A stretch of 64,000 nt of DNA from Zestomonas insulae. GTDB lineage: Bacteria; Pseudomonadota; Gammaproteobacteria; Pseudomonadales; Pseudomonadaceae. The DNA lies in the NCBI RefSeq assembly GCF_016901015.1, contig NZ_JAFEUP010000004.1:248001-312000 (forward strand). Reading direction: 5' to 3'. The translations under genes and the position numbers were made by a program. This document shows positions 1 through 8,038 of the stretch, in pieces. The notes beneath the pieces were generated by a model. It was not told the origin of the DNA. It saw only the letters and a program-made list of their open reading frames with translations, and made no database searches. The first letter of the stretch is position 1. Every line of letters begins with the position of its first letter.

Positions 1-606
1 CTCGCGGATCGGCCCGACCGCCACTTCGCCGATCTCCTCGTAACCTTGGCGGGCATAGAACTCCAGGTAGCGCGGGTTGCCGGTGTCGAGCACCACGCCC
101 TGCGAACCGGTGTCCTCGGCGCACCAGTCATGCAGTGCAGTGAGCAGTCGCTCGCCGAGGTGGTGGCCCTGGAACTGCGGGTGCACGCCGAGCAGCGGCA
201 ACACGTGATAAGGCCCCGGCGGCAGGCAAGCGAGCACGGCGTCGTGGTACTCGAGGTAGCGCTTGGTGCAGCGAAAACCGGTGGTCAGCAGCATGCGCAG
301 CCGCCAGGCCCAGCTCTCGGTGATATCCAGACGCCGCTGCGGCGGGGCGATCAGGGCGACACCGACCAGGCGATCGTCGAGCAACAGGCCAATGGCCGGC
401 AGCTCCTCGGCAAAGTGCTGCTGCACCAGTTCGCGCACCGTGGCGCGCACGCGCTGGTCATAGCCGGGCCGCTCGGCTTCGAACAGGTAGGCGAAGGTGG
501 GTTCGTGGCGATAGGCGTGGTACAGCAACGAGCGCGCCTCGCGTGCATAGCCGCCATCGAGCATGCGGATATCGAGCGCAGCGAGGGAAACCTGGGAGTT
601 AGGCAT
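1..606 (-). CDS. GNAT-family N-acetyltransferase (C-terminus cut by window edge)
   Basis: The reading frame stays open from an ATG at 606 to base 1, so only the first 202 residues are visible. It starts [15 protein letters not shown]. The sequence around residues 145-190 ([21 protein letters not shown], then [21 protein letters not shown]) has the GNAT acetyl-CoA-binding pattern: a V-x-P-x-x-Q/R-x-x-G-x-G/L-like loop, then the late strand with N-x-x-x-x-x-F-Y-x-x-x-G-Y. It should transfer an acetyl group from acetyl-CoA to an unknown amine. It is divergent from xthA with about 140 bases between them. The fold is clear; the substrate cannot be read from the sequence. Confidence 0.75.
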   Translation of the reverse strand, partial: MPNSQVSLAALDIRMLDGGYAREARSLLYHAYRHEPTFAYLFEAERPGYDQRVRATVRELVQQHFAEELPAIGLLLDDRLVGVALIAPPQRRLDITESWAWRLRMLLTTGFRCTKRYLEYHDAVLACLPPGPYHVLPLLGVHPQFQGHHLGERLLTALHDWCAEDTGSQGVVLDTGNPRYLEFYARQGYEEIGEVAVGPIRE

Positions 607-745
607 TCACGGTGACCTCTTCATTATTGTTATGGGTATTTCCTGGCCCACAGCCAACTTAGCACTGCCCCCCAGGTGCCGCCAGACGGCTGGCCGCGCG
701 CCCCGGCGATGGGCTAGCATCGGCCTTTTCCCAGGATGGCCTGCC

Positions 746-1558
746 ATGAAGATCGTTTCTTTCAATATCAATGGTCTGCGCGCCCGCCCTCATCAGCTCG
801 CGGCGCTGATCGAGAAGCATCAGCCGGACGTCATCGGTCTGCAGGAGACCAAGGTCAGCGACGACCAGTTCCCCGAAGCGGAAATCCGCCAGCTCGGCTA
901 TCACGTGCACTATCACGGCCAGAAAGGCCACTACGGCGTCGCGCTGCTCTCGCGCAACGAACCGCTGGTGCTCAACAAGGGCTTTCCGGGTGACGACGAG
1001 GAAGCGCAGCGGCGCTTCATCTGGGGCACCTACGCCGATGCGCACGGCAACCCGATCACCATCATGAACGGCTACTTCCCGCAGGGTGAAAGCCGCGACC
1101 ACCCCACCAAGTTCCCCGCCAAGCAGCGCTTCTACGCCGACCTGCAGCAGTTGCTGATCAACCAGTTCCTGCCCAACCAGCCGCTGGTGGTGATGGGCGA
1201 CATCAACATCTCGCCGGAAGACACTGACATCGGCATCGGCGAGGTGAATCGCCTGCGCTGGCTGAAGACCGGCAAGTGCAGCTTCCTGCCGGAAGAGCGC
1301 GAATGGCTGGCGACCCTGAAGAGCTGGGGCCTGGTCGACAGCTTCCGTCACCTCAACCCGACTGTCAGCGACCGCTTCAGCTGGTTCGACTACCGTAGCC
1401 GCGGCTTCGAGGACGAGCCCAAGCGCGGCCTGCGCATCGATGTGATCCTCGCCTCCGACCCGCTGCTCGGGCGCTTCAAGGACGCCGGCGTCGACTACGA
1501 CCTGCGCAGCATGGAAAAGCCGTCCGACCATGCGCCGATCTGGCTCGAGCTGAGCTGA
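746..1558 (+). CDS. xthA: Exodeoxyribonuclease III
   Basis: The 270-residue protein starts [17 protein letters not shown], matching the usual XthA start and length (268 in E. coli). In-frame codons upstream of 746 are not conserved-looking, so ATG 746 is chosen. It is a Mg-dependent AP endonuclease and 3'-5' exonuclease of the EEP fold used in base-excision repair. Visible catalytic landmarks are N7 in SFNING, E34 in LQETK, the GDINISPED segment with its D and N, and the terminal SDH motif (D261, H262). It is monocistronic, with a good hairpin-T terminator 23 bases after the stop. Nothing looks unusual. Confidence 0.96.
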   Translation: MKIVSFNINGLRARPHQLAALIEKHQPDVIGLQETKVSDDQFPEAEIRQLGYHVHYHGQKGHYGVALLSRNEPLVLNKGFPGDDEEAQRRFIWGTYADAHGNPITIMNGYFPQGESRDHPTKFPAKQRFYADLQQLLINQFLPNQPLVVMGDINISPEDTDIGIGEVNRLRWLKTGKCSFLPEEREWLATLKSWGLVDSFRHLNPTVSDRFSWFDYRSRGFEDEPKRGLRIDVILASDPLLGRFKDAGVDYDLRSMEKPSDHAPIWLELS

Positions 1559-1580
1559 GCCGCTCTCGGTCACGTACCAA

Positions 1581-1607
1581 GCCCGGCGCCCATGCCGGGC
1601 TTTTTAT
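1581..1607 (+). terminator. Rho-independent terminator of xthA
   Basis: GCCCGGC (1581-1587) pairs with GCCGGGC (1594-1600) across a 6-base loop and is followed directly by TTTTTATT. Confidence 0.9.
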
Positions 1608-1646
1608 TGCGCGCCTGCTAGTCGACAGCCCGTCCTAGAGCCGGCG

Positions 1647-1668
1647 CCGTCATCTGCCTGTCATCTTC
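1647..1668 (+). promoter_or_regulatory. Candidate Pho box (PhoB binding site)
   Basis: Two abutting 11-bp repeats, CCGTCATCTGC (1647-1657) and CTGTCATCTTC (1658-1668), match the PhoB consensus of two CTGTCAT-type half-sites 11 bp apart. A TAGCCT -10-like hexamer lies at 1675-1680, the placement expected when the Pho box replaces the -35. The downstream gene is a PstS-like protein, which fits phosphate control. Binding is inferred from sequence only. Confidence 0.72.
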
Positions 1669-1712
1669 GCTGCTTAGCCTGCCGGCCTCCGGATCACTCC
1701 AAGGACGCCTTC

Positions 1713-3086
1713 ATGCTGCACCCCTCCTCGCGCCTGCCCGACTCCTGGCCTGCAACCATCTGCTGGCTGGTGCTCGGCTTCATCTGCTACGCCCTCCCCT
1801 GGTCGGTATTCGCCGCAACGCCGGCACCAAGCTCGGCGGTGCTGCGCATCCAGGGCTCCAACACCATCGGCGCGAAGCTCGGCCCGGCGCTGGTCAAAGG
1901 CCTGATGGAGCAGCAAGGCCTGCACGACATCCGCCTGCAGCAAGGCAGTGCCGAGAACGAGCAGCGGGTCGTCGGCTTGACCGCCGAGGGCCAGGAAGTG
2001 CGCATCGAGGTCGCAGCGCACGGTTCGGGCACCGGCTTTACCGCCCTGAAGGATGGCAGCGCCGAACTGGCCGCCTCGTCGCGGCCGATCAAGCCTGCCG
2101 AGCTCCAGCTGCTGGCCGGGCTCGGCGATCTCAAGGGTCACGATGCCGAGCAGATCATCGCCCTCGATGGACTGGCGATTATCCTCAATCCCAACAACCC
2201 ACTGGCCAGCCTGACCACCGAGCAACTGGCGCGCATCTTCGCCGGCGAGGTGCGCACCTGGGAGGAACTGGGCGGCCGCGGTGGCGACATTCGCCTGTAT
2301 GCGCGGGATGACAACTCCGGCACCTACGACACCTTCAAGGAGCTGGTGCTGGCTGCGCACGGCAAGGCGCTGGCGGCCAACGCCAAGCGTTTCGAGTCCA
2401 GCGAGCAACTGTCCGACGCGGTCAGCCAGGACGCCCACGGCATCGGCTTCATCGGCCTGCCCTACATCCGCCAGGCCAAGGCGGTGGCCATCGCCGATGG
2501 CAACTCGCAGGCGATGCCGCCGAGCACCACGCTGATCGCCACCGAGGACTACCCGCTGTCGCGCCGGCTGTTCTTCTACCTGCCGCCCACCGAGCAGAAC
2601 CCCTGGGCCAAGGCCCTGGTGCAGTTCGCCCACAGCCCGCGCGGGCAGACGATCGTCGAGCAGACCGGGTTCATCGCCCAGACCGTGCGCGCCGTACAGG
2701 TCGCTCCGGGTGCCGGGATGCCCGATGACTACCGCGAGTTGGCCAGCGAAGCGCAGCGCCTGTCGGTGAACTTCCGCTTCCAGGAAGGCAGCGCGACGCT
2801 GGACAACAAGGCGCAACGCGACCTCGAGCGGGTGCTCGATTACCTGCAGCGCAACGACAAGCTGCATGGCGCAGTGGTGCTGGTCGGCTTCGGCGATCCC
2901 AAGGCCGATCCGGCGCGCGCCGCGCTGCTGTCCAAGCTGCGCGCCATGGCCGTGCGCCGCGAACTGGCGCGCCAGGGCGTGGGCTTCCGCGAAGTCGCCG
3001 GGCTCGGCGCTCAGCTGCCGGTCGCCGCCAACGACGGCGAGGACGGCCGCCTGAAGAATCGTCGCGTCGAAGTCTGGGTGTACTAG
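1713..3086 (+). CDS. PstS-like phosphate-binding domain fused to an OmpA C-terminal domain
   Basis: The 457-residue protein has an N-terminal membrane/signal segment at about residues 14-35 (cleavage probably after VFA). A PBP-like domain follows (SNTIGAKLGPALV at the start, then ...IKPAELQ..., NPLASLTTEQLARIFAGEVRTWEELGG), typical of PstS-type proteins. From about residue 345 an OmpA-like peptidoglycan-binding domain is present, ending in NDGEDGRLKNRRVEVWVY. The likely role is binding phosphate or a related anion in the periplasm while attached to peptidoglycan. No Pst permease genes adjoin it. AAGGA before ATG 1713 supports the start. A Pho box lies just upstream. The domain assignment is confident; the ligand is inferred. 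Confidence 0.85.
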   Translation: MLHPSSRLPDSWPATICWLVLGFICYALPWSVFAATPAPSSAVLRIQGSNTIGAKLGPALVKGLMEQQGLHDIRLQQGSAENEQRVVGLTAEGQEVRIEVAAHGSGTGFTALKDGSAELAASSRPIKPAELQLLAGLGDLKGHDAEQIIALDGLAIILNPNNPLASLTTEQLARIFAGEVRTWEELGGRGGDIRLYARDDNSGTYDTFKELVLAAHGKALAANAKRFESSEQLSDAVSQDAHGIGFIGLPYIRQAKAVAIADGNSQAMPPSTTLIATEDYPLSRRLFFYLPPTEQNPWAKALVQFAHSPRGQTIVEQTGFIAQTVRAVQVAPGAGMPDDYRELASEAQRLSVNFRFQEGSATLDNKAQRDLERVLDYLQRNDKLHGAVVLVGFGDPKADPARAALLSKLRAMAVRRELARQGVGFREVAGLGAQLPVAANDGEDGRLKNRRVEVWVY

Positions 3087-3217
3087 GCGCAGGCCGCGCC
3101 GCCGTGGCTGTGCAGCCGCGTTACGCACGGCCAGCGGCACATTTTCTCGCAATTCTTTCTTGCCACGTCCGCGTCCGGCCTCCTAGCCTGTTCAGTAGTG
3201 GCGCCGGGCCCCTCTGG

Positions 3218-3272
3218 CGGTGAGCTGTCTCACCGTGATGTCGGAGTCACTGTTGATTCGTCAACTTGTGAC
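3218..3272 (+). promoter_or_regulatory. Structured 5' leader of the TerC gene (two hairpins)
   Basis: The first hairpin has CGGTGAG (3218-3224) pairing with CTCACCG (3229-3235) over a CTGT loop. The second has GTCAC (3246-3250) with GTGAC (3268-3272) and GTTGA (3252-3256) with TCAAC (3261-3265) over a TTCG tetraloop. The second hairpin ends seven bases before a strong AGGAGG ribosome-binding site. TerC/Alx genes in other bacteria carry Mn- or pH-responsive leaders. The conserved core of the yybP-ykoY motif is not obvious here, so the class is left open. Confidence 0.5.
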
Positions 3273-3289
3273 ACTCACAGGAGGGGCTA

Positions 3290-4276
3290 ATGGAAGCTCT
3301 GCTCACGTTCTTCATGTCCGACTTTCTCGGCAAGGCGACCTGGCTGTGGCTGGTGTTCCTGGCCATCATCATCGCCCTGCTGGTCCTCGACCTCGGCGTC
3401 CTGCACCGCGACCAGCACGAAATCGAAATGCGCGAAAGCCTGCTGCTGTACAGCGGCTACTTTGCCGTGGGCGTCGCCTTCGGCGGCTGGGTCTGGTACG
3501 AGCTTGGCGCGCACAGCGCGATGGAGTTCTACACCGGCTTCCTGATCGAACAGTCGCTGTCGATGGACAACGTGTTCGTCATGGCGATGATCCTCGGCTT
3601 CTTCGGCATTCCCCGCCGCTATCAGCACCGCGTGCTGTTCTGGGGCATCCTCGGGGTGATCATCCTGCGCGCGATCATGATCGGCCTGGGCACCGCGCTG
3701 GTGAAGGAGTTCGACTGGATTCTCTACGTGTTCGGCGCCTTCCTGCTGTTCACTGGGGTGAAGATGCTATTCGCCAAGGAGGAAGCGCATCCGGACCTGG
3801 CACAGAACCCGGTGCTGCGTTTCCTGCGCAAGCACCTGCGCATCACCGACGAGCTGCACGGCGCGCACTTCTTCGTCCGCCGCGCCGACGCCAGCGGCAA
3901 GCTGCTGCTGTATGGCACTCCGTTGTTCCTCGCCCTGGTGCTGATCGAACTGGCCGACCTGGTGTTCGCCGTGGACAGTGTGCCGGCGGTGTTCGCCATC
4001 ACCCAGGACCCATACATCGTCTACACCTCGAACATCTTCGCGATTCTCGGCCTGCGCGCGCTGTACTTCGCCCTGGCCGCGCTGATCCACCGCTTCGTCT
4101 ACCTCAAGTACGCGCTGGCGCTGGTGCTGATCTTCATCGGCGGGAAGATTTTCCTGCACGGCATCATCGGCAAGATTCCCCCGCTGCTGTCGCTTGGCGT
4201 AACCTTCGGCCTGCTGGCTGGTGGCGTTTTGCTTTCACTGCTCAAAACCCGAGATCCAGCCGAGCAGAAGTCCTAG
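3290..4276 (+). CDS. TerC/Alx-family integral membrane protein
   Basis: The 328-residue, very hydrophobic protein has about eight or nine membrane segments and TerC hallmarks: an early LDLGVLHR, EQSLSMDNVFVMAMI near residues 85-100, and the paired ELADLVFAVDSVPAVFAIT motif near 220-240. The acidic residues in these two motifs sit in the membrane and are thought to bind metal. Alx/TerC proteins export Mn2+ or take part in metal homeostasis and tellurite resistance; the exact role here is unknown. The RBS is strong (AGGAGG, 3279-3284) and the leader is structured. A small ORF follows after 11 bases and may be co-transcribed. Confidence 0.9.
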   Translation: MEALLTFFMSDFLGKATWLWLVFLAIIIALLVLDLGVLHRDQHEIEMRESLLLYSGYFAVGVAFGGWVWYELGAHSAMEFYTGFLIEQSLSMDNVFVMAMILGFFGIPRRYQHRVLFWGILGVIILRAIMIGLGTALVKEFDWILYVFGAFLLFTGVKMLFAKEEAHPDLAQNPVLRFLRKHLRITDELHGAHFFVRRADASGKLLLYGTPLFLALVLIELADLVFAVDSVPAVFAITQDPYIVYTSNIFAILGLRALYFALAALIHRFVYLKYALALVLIFIGGKIFLHGIIGKIPPLLSLGVTFGLLAGGVLLSLLKTRDPAEQKS

Positions 4277-4287
4277 CGGAGCGCGGT

Positions 4288-4467
4288 ATGGAAGTACGCA
4301 TCGAGACCCTCGAGCGGCGCGGCAAGCGCCTCTGGCAAGTGCGCCTGGGGCGGCGCGCGGTGACCTTTGAACACGAACAAGCCGCCCGCGCCTTTGCCGC
4401 CCAGCTGCACCTGCGGGTCAGTTGGCTGCGCGAGCAGGCGGAGAGTCTCGACAGCTGTCCCACCTGA
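4288..4467 (+). CDS. Small conserved-type hypothetical protein (59 aa)
   Basis: The frame opens MEVRIETLERRGKRLWQVRLG and reads 59 residues to TGA at 4467. It is soluble and rich in Arg, Glu and Gln, with no signal peptide or membrane segment. A weak purine-rich stretch (CGGAGCG) precedes ATG 4288. It follows the TerC gene by 11 bases and precedes a terminator, so it is probably the last gene of that transcript. The short antiparallel-strand-like pattern (VRIETLERR, WQVRLGRRAVTFEHE) looks like a real small protein, but I do not recognise a family. Confidence 0.55.
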   Translation: MEVRIETLERRGKRLWQVRLGRRAVTFEHEQAARAFAAQLHLRVSWLREQAESLDSCPT

Positions 4468-4534
4468 GGGGGATTAGGTGCGCAGGCGGCTTCGACGCCC
4501 CGCGCCGTGCCGCCAAGTCCAATCCCTGAAAACG

Positions 4535-4560
4535 ACAAGGCCCGCATCTGCGGGCCTTGT
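4535..4560. terminator. Bidirectional terminator between convergent genes
   Basis: ACAAGGCCCGCA (4535-4546) pairs perfectly with TGCGGGCCTTGT (4549-4560) with a 2-base gap. On the minus strand the stem is followed by CGTTTTC, so it best serves the acyl-CoA dehydrogenase ending at 4577, and it can also stop the TerC transcript. Confidence 0.85.
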
Positions 4561-4576
4561 GCATTGCGAGCTGGGA

Positions 4577-5806
4577 TCAGCGGCTGGCTTTCATTGCTTC
4601 ACGCGGTACGTACTTGCCGATCTCGTACTTGCCGATCGCCGCGCGGTGCACTTCGTCCGGGCCGTCGGCCAGGCGCAGGGTGCGCTGCATGGCGTAGAAG
4701 TACGCCAGCGGCGTGTCGTTGGAGACACCGGCACCGCCGTGGATCTGGATGGCACGATCGATCACGCTGAGCGCGACGTTCGGGGCGACCACCTTGATCT
4801 GGGCGATCTCGCTCTGCGCGATCTTGTTGCCCACGGTGTCCATCATGTACGCGGCATTCAGGGTCAGCAGGCGCGCCTGGTTGATCTCGATGCGCGAGTT
4901 GGCGATGTGGTCGATGTTGCCACCCAGGCGAGCCAGCGGCTTGCCGAACGCCGTACGGCTGGCAGCGCGCTTGCACATCAGTTCCAGGGCGCGTTCGGCC
5001 ATGCCGATGGAGCGCATGCAGTGGTGGATACGGCCTGGGCCAAGGCGACCCTGGGCGATCTCGAAGCCACGGCCCTCGCCGAGCAGCACGTTTTCATACG
5101 GCACGCGGACGTTCTCGAACACCACTTCGGCGTGGCCGTGCGGCGCGTCGTCGTAGCCGAACACCGGCAGCGGACGGAGGATTTTCACCCCGGGGGTGTC
5201 GGTCGGCACCAGGATCATCGAGTGCTGCTGGTGACGCGGGCCGTCCGGATTGGTCAGGCCCATGAAGATCATGATCTTGCAGCGCGGATCGCAGGCGCCG
5301 GAAGTCCACCATTTGCGGCCATTGATCACCCACTCGTCACCCTCGCGTACCGCGCGGGCTTCCATGTTGGTGGCGTCGGACGAGGCCACGCCCGGCTCGG
5401 TCATGGCGAAGGCGGAGCGGATTTCGCCACTCAGCAGCGGCTCCAGCCATTGCTTCTTCTGCGCTTCGGTGGCGTAGCGCACCAGGGTTTCCATGTTGCC
5501 GGTGTCTGGCGCCGAGCAGTTGAATGGCTCGGAGCCCATCAGCGAACGACCCATGATCTCGGCCAGCGGCGCGTATTCCATGTTGGTCAGGCCGGCACCG
5601 TAGTCGGACTCCGGCAGGAACAGGTTCCACAGGCCTTCGGCTTTAGCCTTGGCCTTGAGTTCTTCCATGATCGCGGTCGGCTGCCAGCGGTCGCCCTCGG
5701 CGACTTGCCGCTCGAACACTGCTTCGGCGGGATAGACGTAGGTGTCCATGAATGCAGTGACGCGTTCACGCAACTCTTGAACCTTTGGGGAATAGGCAAA
5801 ATCCAT
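4577..5806 (-). CDS. Acyl-CoA dehydrogenase (CaiA/ACAD11-like)
   Basis: The 409-residue FAD-dependent acyl-CoA dehydrogenase has the FAD/substrate motif [16 protein letters not shown] (about 135-150), WWTSGACDP, the AFGKPL-type motif ([13 protein letters not shown], about 290), and the C-terminal [40 protein letters not shown]. The terminal GPDEVH segment is typical of the ACAD10/11-like branch, which often acts on medium, long or hydroxylated acyl chains. It should introduce an alpha-beta double bond and pass electrons to ETF. It is divergent from a LysR gene that probably controls it. The chain-length preference is unknown. Confidence 0.92.
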   Translation of the reverse strand: MDFAYSPKVQELRERVTAFMDTYVYPAEAVFERQVAEGDRWQPTAIMEELKAKAKAEGLWNLFLPESDYGAGLTNMEYAPLAEIMGRSLMGSEPFNCSAPDTGNMETLVRYATEAQKKQWLEPLLSGEIRSAFAMTEPGVASSDATNMEARAVREGDEWVINGRKWWTSGACDPRCKIMIFMGLTNPDGPRHQQHSMILVPTDTPGVKILRPLPVFGYDDAPHGHAEVVFENVRVPYENVLLGEGRGFEIAQGRLGPGRIHHCMRSIGMAERALELMCKRAASRTAFGKPLARLGGNIDHIANSRIEINQARLLTLNAAYMMDTVGNKIAQSEIAQIKVVAPNVALSVIDRAIQIHGGAGVSNDTPLAYFYAMQRTLRLADGPDEVHRAAIGKYEIGKYVPREAMKASR

Positions 5807-5955
5807 CGGGCGCTACCTTTTGACGGGCTGTTGATGAGGTTGACGTTGATGCTAGAACAGCGGTTACGATTTATCTAACCTATTCTCGGCGTGTATAAAC
5901 ATTCATAACCGATATATGATCGGCCATCAGGGACCAGCTCAGGAGCGTGTACGGA
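5807..5955. promoter_or_regulatory. Divergent promoter region with LysR-type dyad
   Basis: The 149 bases between the acyl-CoA dehydrogenase and lysR starts are AT-richer than their surroundings. GGTTA (5862-5866) and TAACC (5876-5880) form an inverted repeat with a 9-base centre that contains the T-N11-A pattern of LysR operators. A further TAACCG half-site is at 5906-5911. This is the probable binding region of the adjacent LysR protein. Confidence 0.55.
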
Positions 5956-6876
5956 ATGAACCTCAACAAGGTCGACCTCAACCTCTTCATCGTTTTCGAT
6001 GCCATCTATACCGAGGCCAACCTGACCCGTGCCGGGCAGATCGTCGGCATTACCCAGCCGGCTGTTTCCAACGCCCTCGCCCGCCTGCGCGAGACCTTCA
6101 ACGACCCGTTGTTCGTGCGCACCGCGCAGGGCATGGTGCCGACGCCGATGGCGCAGAACATCATCGGCCCGGTGCGTAACGCCCTGCAGCAACTGCGCGT
6201 GTCGGTGCAGGAAAGCCGCATCTTCAACCCGGCGCAGGCGAACAAGACCTTCCGCATCAGCATGACCGACCTCAGCGAGGAGATCCTCCTGCCGTCGCTG
6301 TTCCAACGCCTGCGCCGTCAGGCCCCGGCGGTGCAGATCGAAAGCTTCCAGGCCAAGCGCCGCGAGACCACCAAGGAGCTCGCCGCCGGCCGCCTCGACT
6401 TCGCCGTCGATGCCCCGCTCAATACCGATCCGCAGGTGCGCCACGTCAAGCTGCTGCATGACCGCTACGTCTGCGCCATGCGCAAGGGACATCCGCTGGC
6501 CAAGGACAAGCTGACCCTCGAGGAATACCTGTCGCTGACCCACATCCAGATTTCCAGCCGGCGCAGTGGCCTCGGCTATGTCGACCTGGCCCTGGGCAAG
6601 ATGGGCATCCAGCGCAAGATCGCTCTGCGCTCGCAGCACTACCTGATGTCGACGATGATCCTCCGCGAAACCGACATGGCCATGACCGTGCCGGAACGCT
6701 TCGCGCGCAGCCACGGCCTGCACTTCGTCAGCCTGCCGGTGGCCGACGTGCCGGCGCTGGAGACCCACCTGTACTGGCACGAAAGCACCGACCAGGACCC
6801 AGCCAACCGCTGGATGCGCGAGCAGATCATCGAGCTGTCGCAGCAGGTGCAGCAGTCCGAACCGAAGCCGGCGTGA
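5956..6876 (+). CDS. LysR-family transcriptional regulator
   Basis: The 306-residue regulator starts MNLNKVDLNLFIVFDAIYTEANLTRAGQ. Its winged-helix HTH covers about residues 5-65 (ITQPAVSNALARLRETFNDPLFVRT), and a periplasmic-binding-like effector domain follows. The LFVRTAQGMVPTPMA wording resembles the NodD/LeuO-like branch. A GTG lies at 5947 but is only 1 base after the AGGAG sequence. ATG 5956, with 10 bases of spacing, is the better start. Divergence from the acyl-CoA dehydrogenase suggests it controls that gene in response to a fatty-acid-like effector (inference). Confidence 0.88.
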   Translation: MNLNKVDLNLFIVFDAIYTEANLTRAGQIVGITQPAVSNALARLRETFNDPLFVRTAQGMVPTPMAQNIIGPVRNALQQLRVSVQESRIFNPAQANKTFRISMTDLSEEILLPSLFQRLRRQAPAVQIESFQAKRRETTKELAAGRLDFAVDAPLNTDPQVRHVKLLHDRYVCAMRKGHPLAKDKLTLEEYLSLTHIQISSRRSGLGYVDLALGKMGIQRKIALRSQHYLMSTMILRETDMAMTVPERFARSHGLHFVSLPVADVPALETHLYWHESTDQDPANRWMREQIIELSQQVQQSEPKPA

Positions 6877-6894
6877 CGGTTGCCGGAAATCCAC

Positions 6895-6925
6895 ATGCGG
6901 ACTAATATTCAAATTAAGTCCGCAT
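6895..6925. promoter_or_regulatory. Palindromic operator of the Xre-RES operon
   Basis: ATGCGGACT (6895-6903) and AGTCCGCAT (6917-6925) are perfect inverted repeats separated by 13 AT-rich bases (6904-6916). The right arm ends 13 bases before the antitoxin ATG. Xre/MbcA-type antitoxins autoregulate through such palindromes, so this is the likely operator overlapping the promoter. Confidence 0.75.
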
Positions 6926-6938
6926 ATGGAGGCCCGCC

Positions 6939-7343
6939 ATGGCTATCTCCGCTAGCAAGACCGAACTGGTCGTCGACCTCGATTCACCCAAGGCTGGGCA
7001 AGTCGCGCTGAAGTTCTTCTTCAACCTGATGGAGAAGTGGCACTGCTCGGTCGAGGAACAGATGGTCCTGCTCGGCTCGATCGGCCGCAGCACCCTGTAC
7101 AAGTACCGCCAGCAGCCGGAAATCCGCCTGCCGCGCGACACCCTCGAGCGGGTCTCCTACCTGATGGGCATCCACAAGTCGCTGCGCATCCTGTTCGGCG
7201 ACAAGCCCTCGACCTACGACTGGGTGCGCAAACCGAACAGCGAGGCTCCGTTCAACGGCAGCAGCGCGATGGGACTGATGCTCGCCGGCAGCGTGGTCGA
7301 CCTCGCCGCCGTGCGCCGCTACCTCGATGGAGTGCGCGGTTGA
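6939..7343 (+). CDS. Xre/MbcA/ParS-type antitoxin
   Basis: The 134-residue protein has an HTH-like middle (GSIGRSTLYKYRQQPEIRLPRDTLERVSYLMGIHKSLRILFGD, about 48-90). The toxin-binding C-terminal region reads YDWVRKPNSEAPFNGSSAMGLMLAGSVVDLAAVRRYLDGVRG, which carries the typical W-x-x-x-x-N-x-x-F-x-G-x-x-x-x-x-x-M pattern of DUF2384/MbcA. It binds and neutralises the RES toxin encoded next, whose start overlaps its stop codon. TGGAGG at 6927-6932 supplies the RBS. Regulation is probably through the upstream palindrome. Confidence 0.9.
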   Translation: MAISASKTELVVDLDSPKAGQVALKFFFNLMEKWHCSVEEQMVLLGSIGRSTLYKYRQQPEIRLPRDTLERVSYLMGIHKSLRILFGDKPSTYDWVRKPNSEAPFNGSSAMGLMLAGSVVDLAAVRRYLDGVRG

Positions 7344-8017
7344 GCCAGACCACCCTGCCGGACTGGGCCAAGGCGTACCGCATCGTCTCCAGCGCCTTTC
7401 CGCCGATTTCGGTGTTCGAGGACGTGCTCGACCCCGCCGACCTGGAACAGGCCTACCTGATCGAAGGGCTGACCAACGACCGCCTGCGCGAGGAAGCCGG
7501 CCTGCTCTCGCTGGTCGCCCCGGAAGACCGAGTCAGCGGCCCTGGCGCCTCGCCGCTGATGGCGGCCTTCACCCACATCGGCTGCGCCAGTCGCTTCACC
7601 GATGGACAGTACGGCGTCTATTACTGCGCCAGCAGCCTGAAGACGGCGATCGCCGAGACCCGCTACCACAAGGAGCGCTTCCTGCGCGCCACCCAGGAGC
7701 CGAGCCTGGAGCTGACCCTGCGCGTCTACGTGTGCAAGGTGGTCAAGCCGCTGCTGGACATCCGCCAGGGCCACGAGGAACTGCATGACCCGGACCCGGC
7801 CAGCTACCCGATCGCCCAGCGCTTCGCCGCCGAACAGCGCAAGCTGCACGTCTGGGGTCTGCTGTACCGCAGCGTGCGGCACGCCGAGGGCGAATGCGCC
7901 GCGCTGTTCCGCCCGCCGGCTGCCAGTCTGCCGACCCAGGGCGTGCACCTGCGCTACGTGTGGGATGAGAAGCTGCAGCAGATCGTCAACGTATTCGAGA
8001 TCAAGCAGGTCGCCTGA
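7340..8017 (+). CDS. RES-domain toxin (NAD-consuming family)
   Basis: The 225-residue protein starts at TTG 7340, whose last two bases begin the TGA stop of the antitoxin; no ATG or GTG in frame fits better. The RES fold is shown by R85 (CASRFTDG), Y94/Y95 (YGVYYCASS) and E106 (TAIAETRYH), the R, Y and E positions of the family, and by VYVCKVVKPLLDIR and LHVWGLLYRSVRH further on. Family members degrade or phosphorolyse NAD+ or ADP-ribosylate a target, halting growth. It is longer than the smallest family members. The TTG start and stop-start overlap imply translational coupling that keeps toxin below antitoxin. Confidence 0.88.
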   Translation: MSQTTLPDWAKAYRIVSSAFPPISVFEDVLDPADLEQAYLIEGLTNDRLREEAGLLSLVAPEDRVSGPGASPLMAAFTHIGCASRFTDGQYGVYYCASSLKTAIAETRYHKERFLRATQEPSLELTLRVYVCKVVKPLLDIRQGHEELHDPDPASYPIAQRFAAEQRKLHVWGLLYRSVRHAEGECAALFRPPAASLPTQGVHLRYVWDEKLQQIVNVFEIKQVA

Positions 8018-8038
8018 GGCGACTGACAGGAGTCAGCG

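Noticed and set aside
3218..3272. yybP-ykoY manganese riboswitch ahead of the TerC gene
   Set aside because: The hairpins are real but I cannot find the conserved core of that class, so only a structured leader is claimed.
5947..5958. GTG 5947 as the LysR start
   Set aside because: The AGGAG ends 1 base before it. ATG 5956 has proper spacing and the usual family N-terminus.
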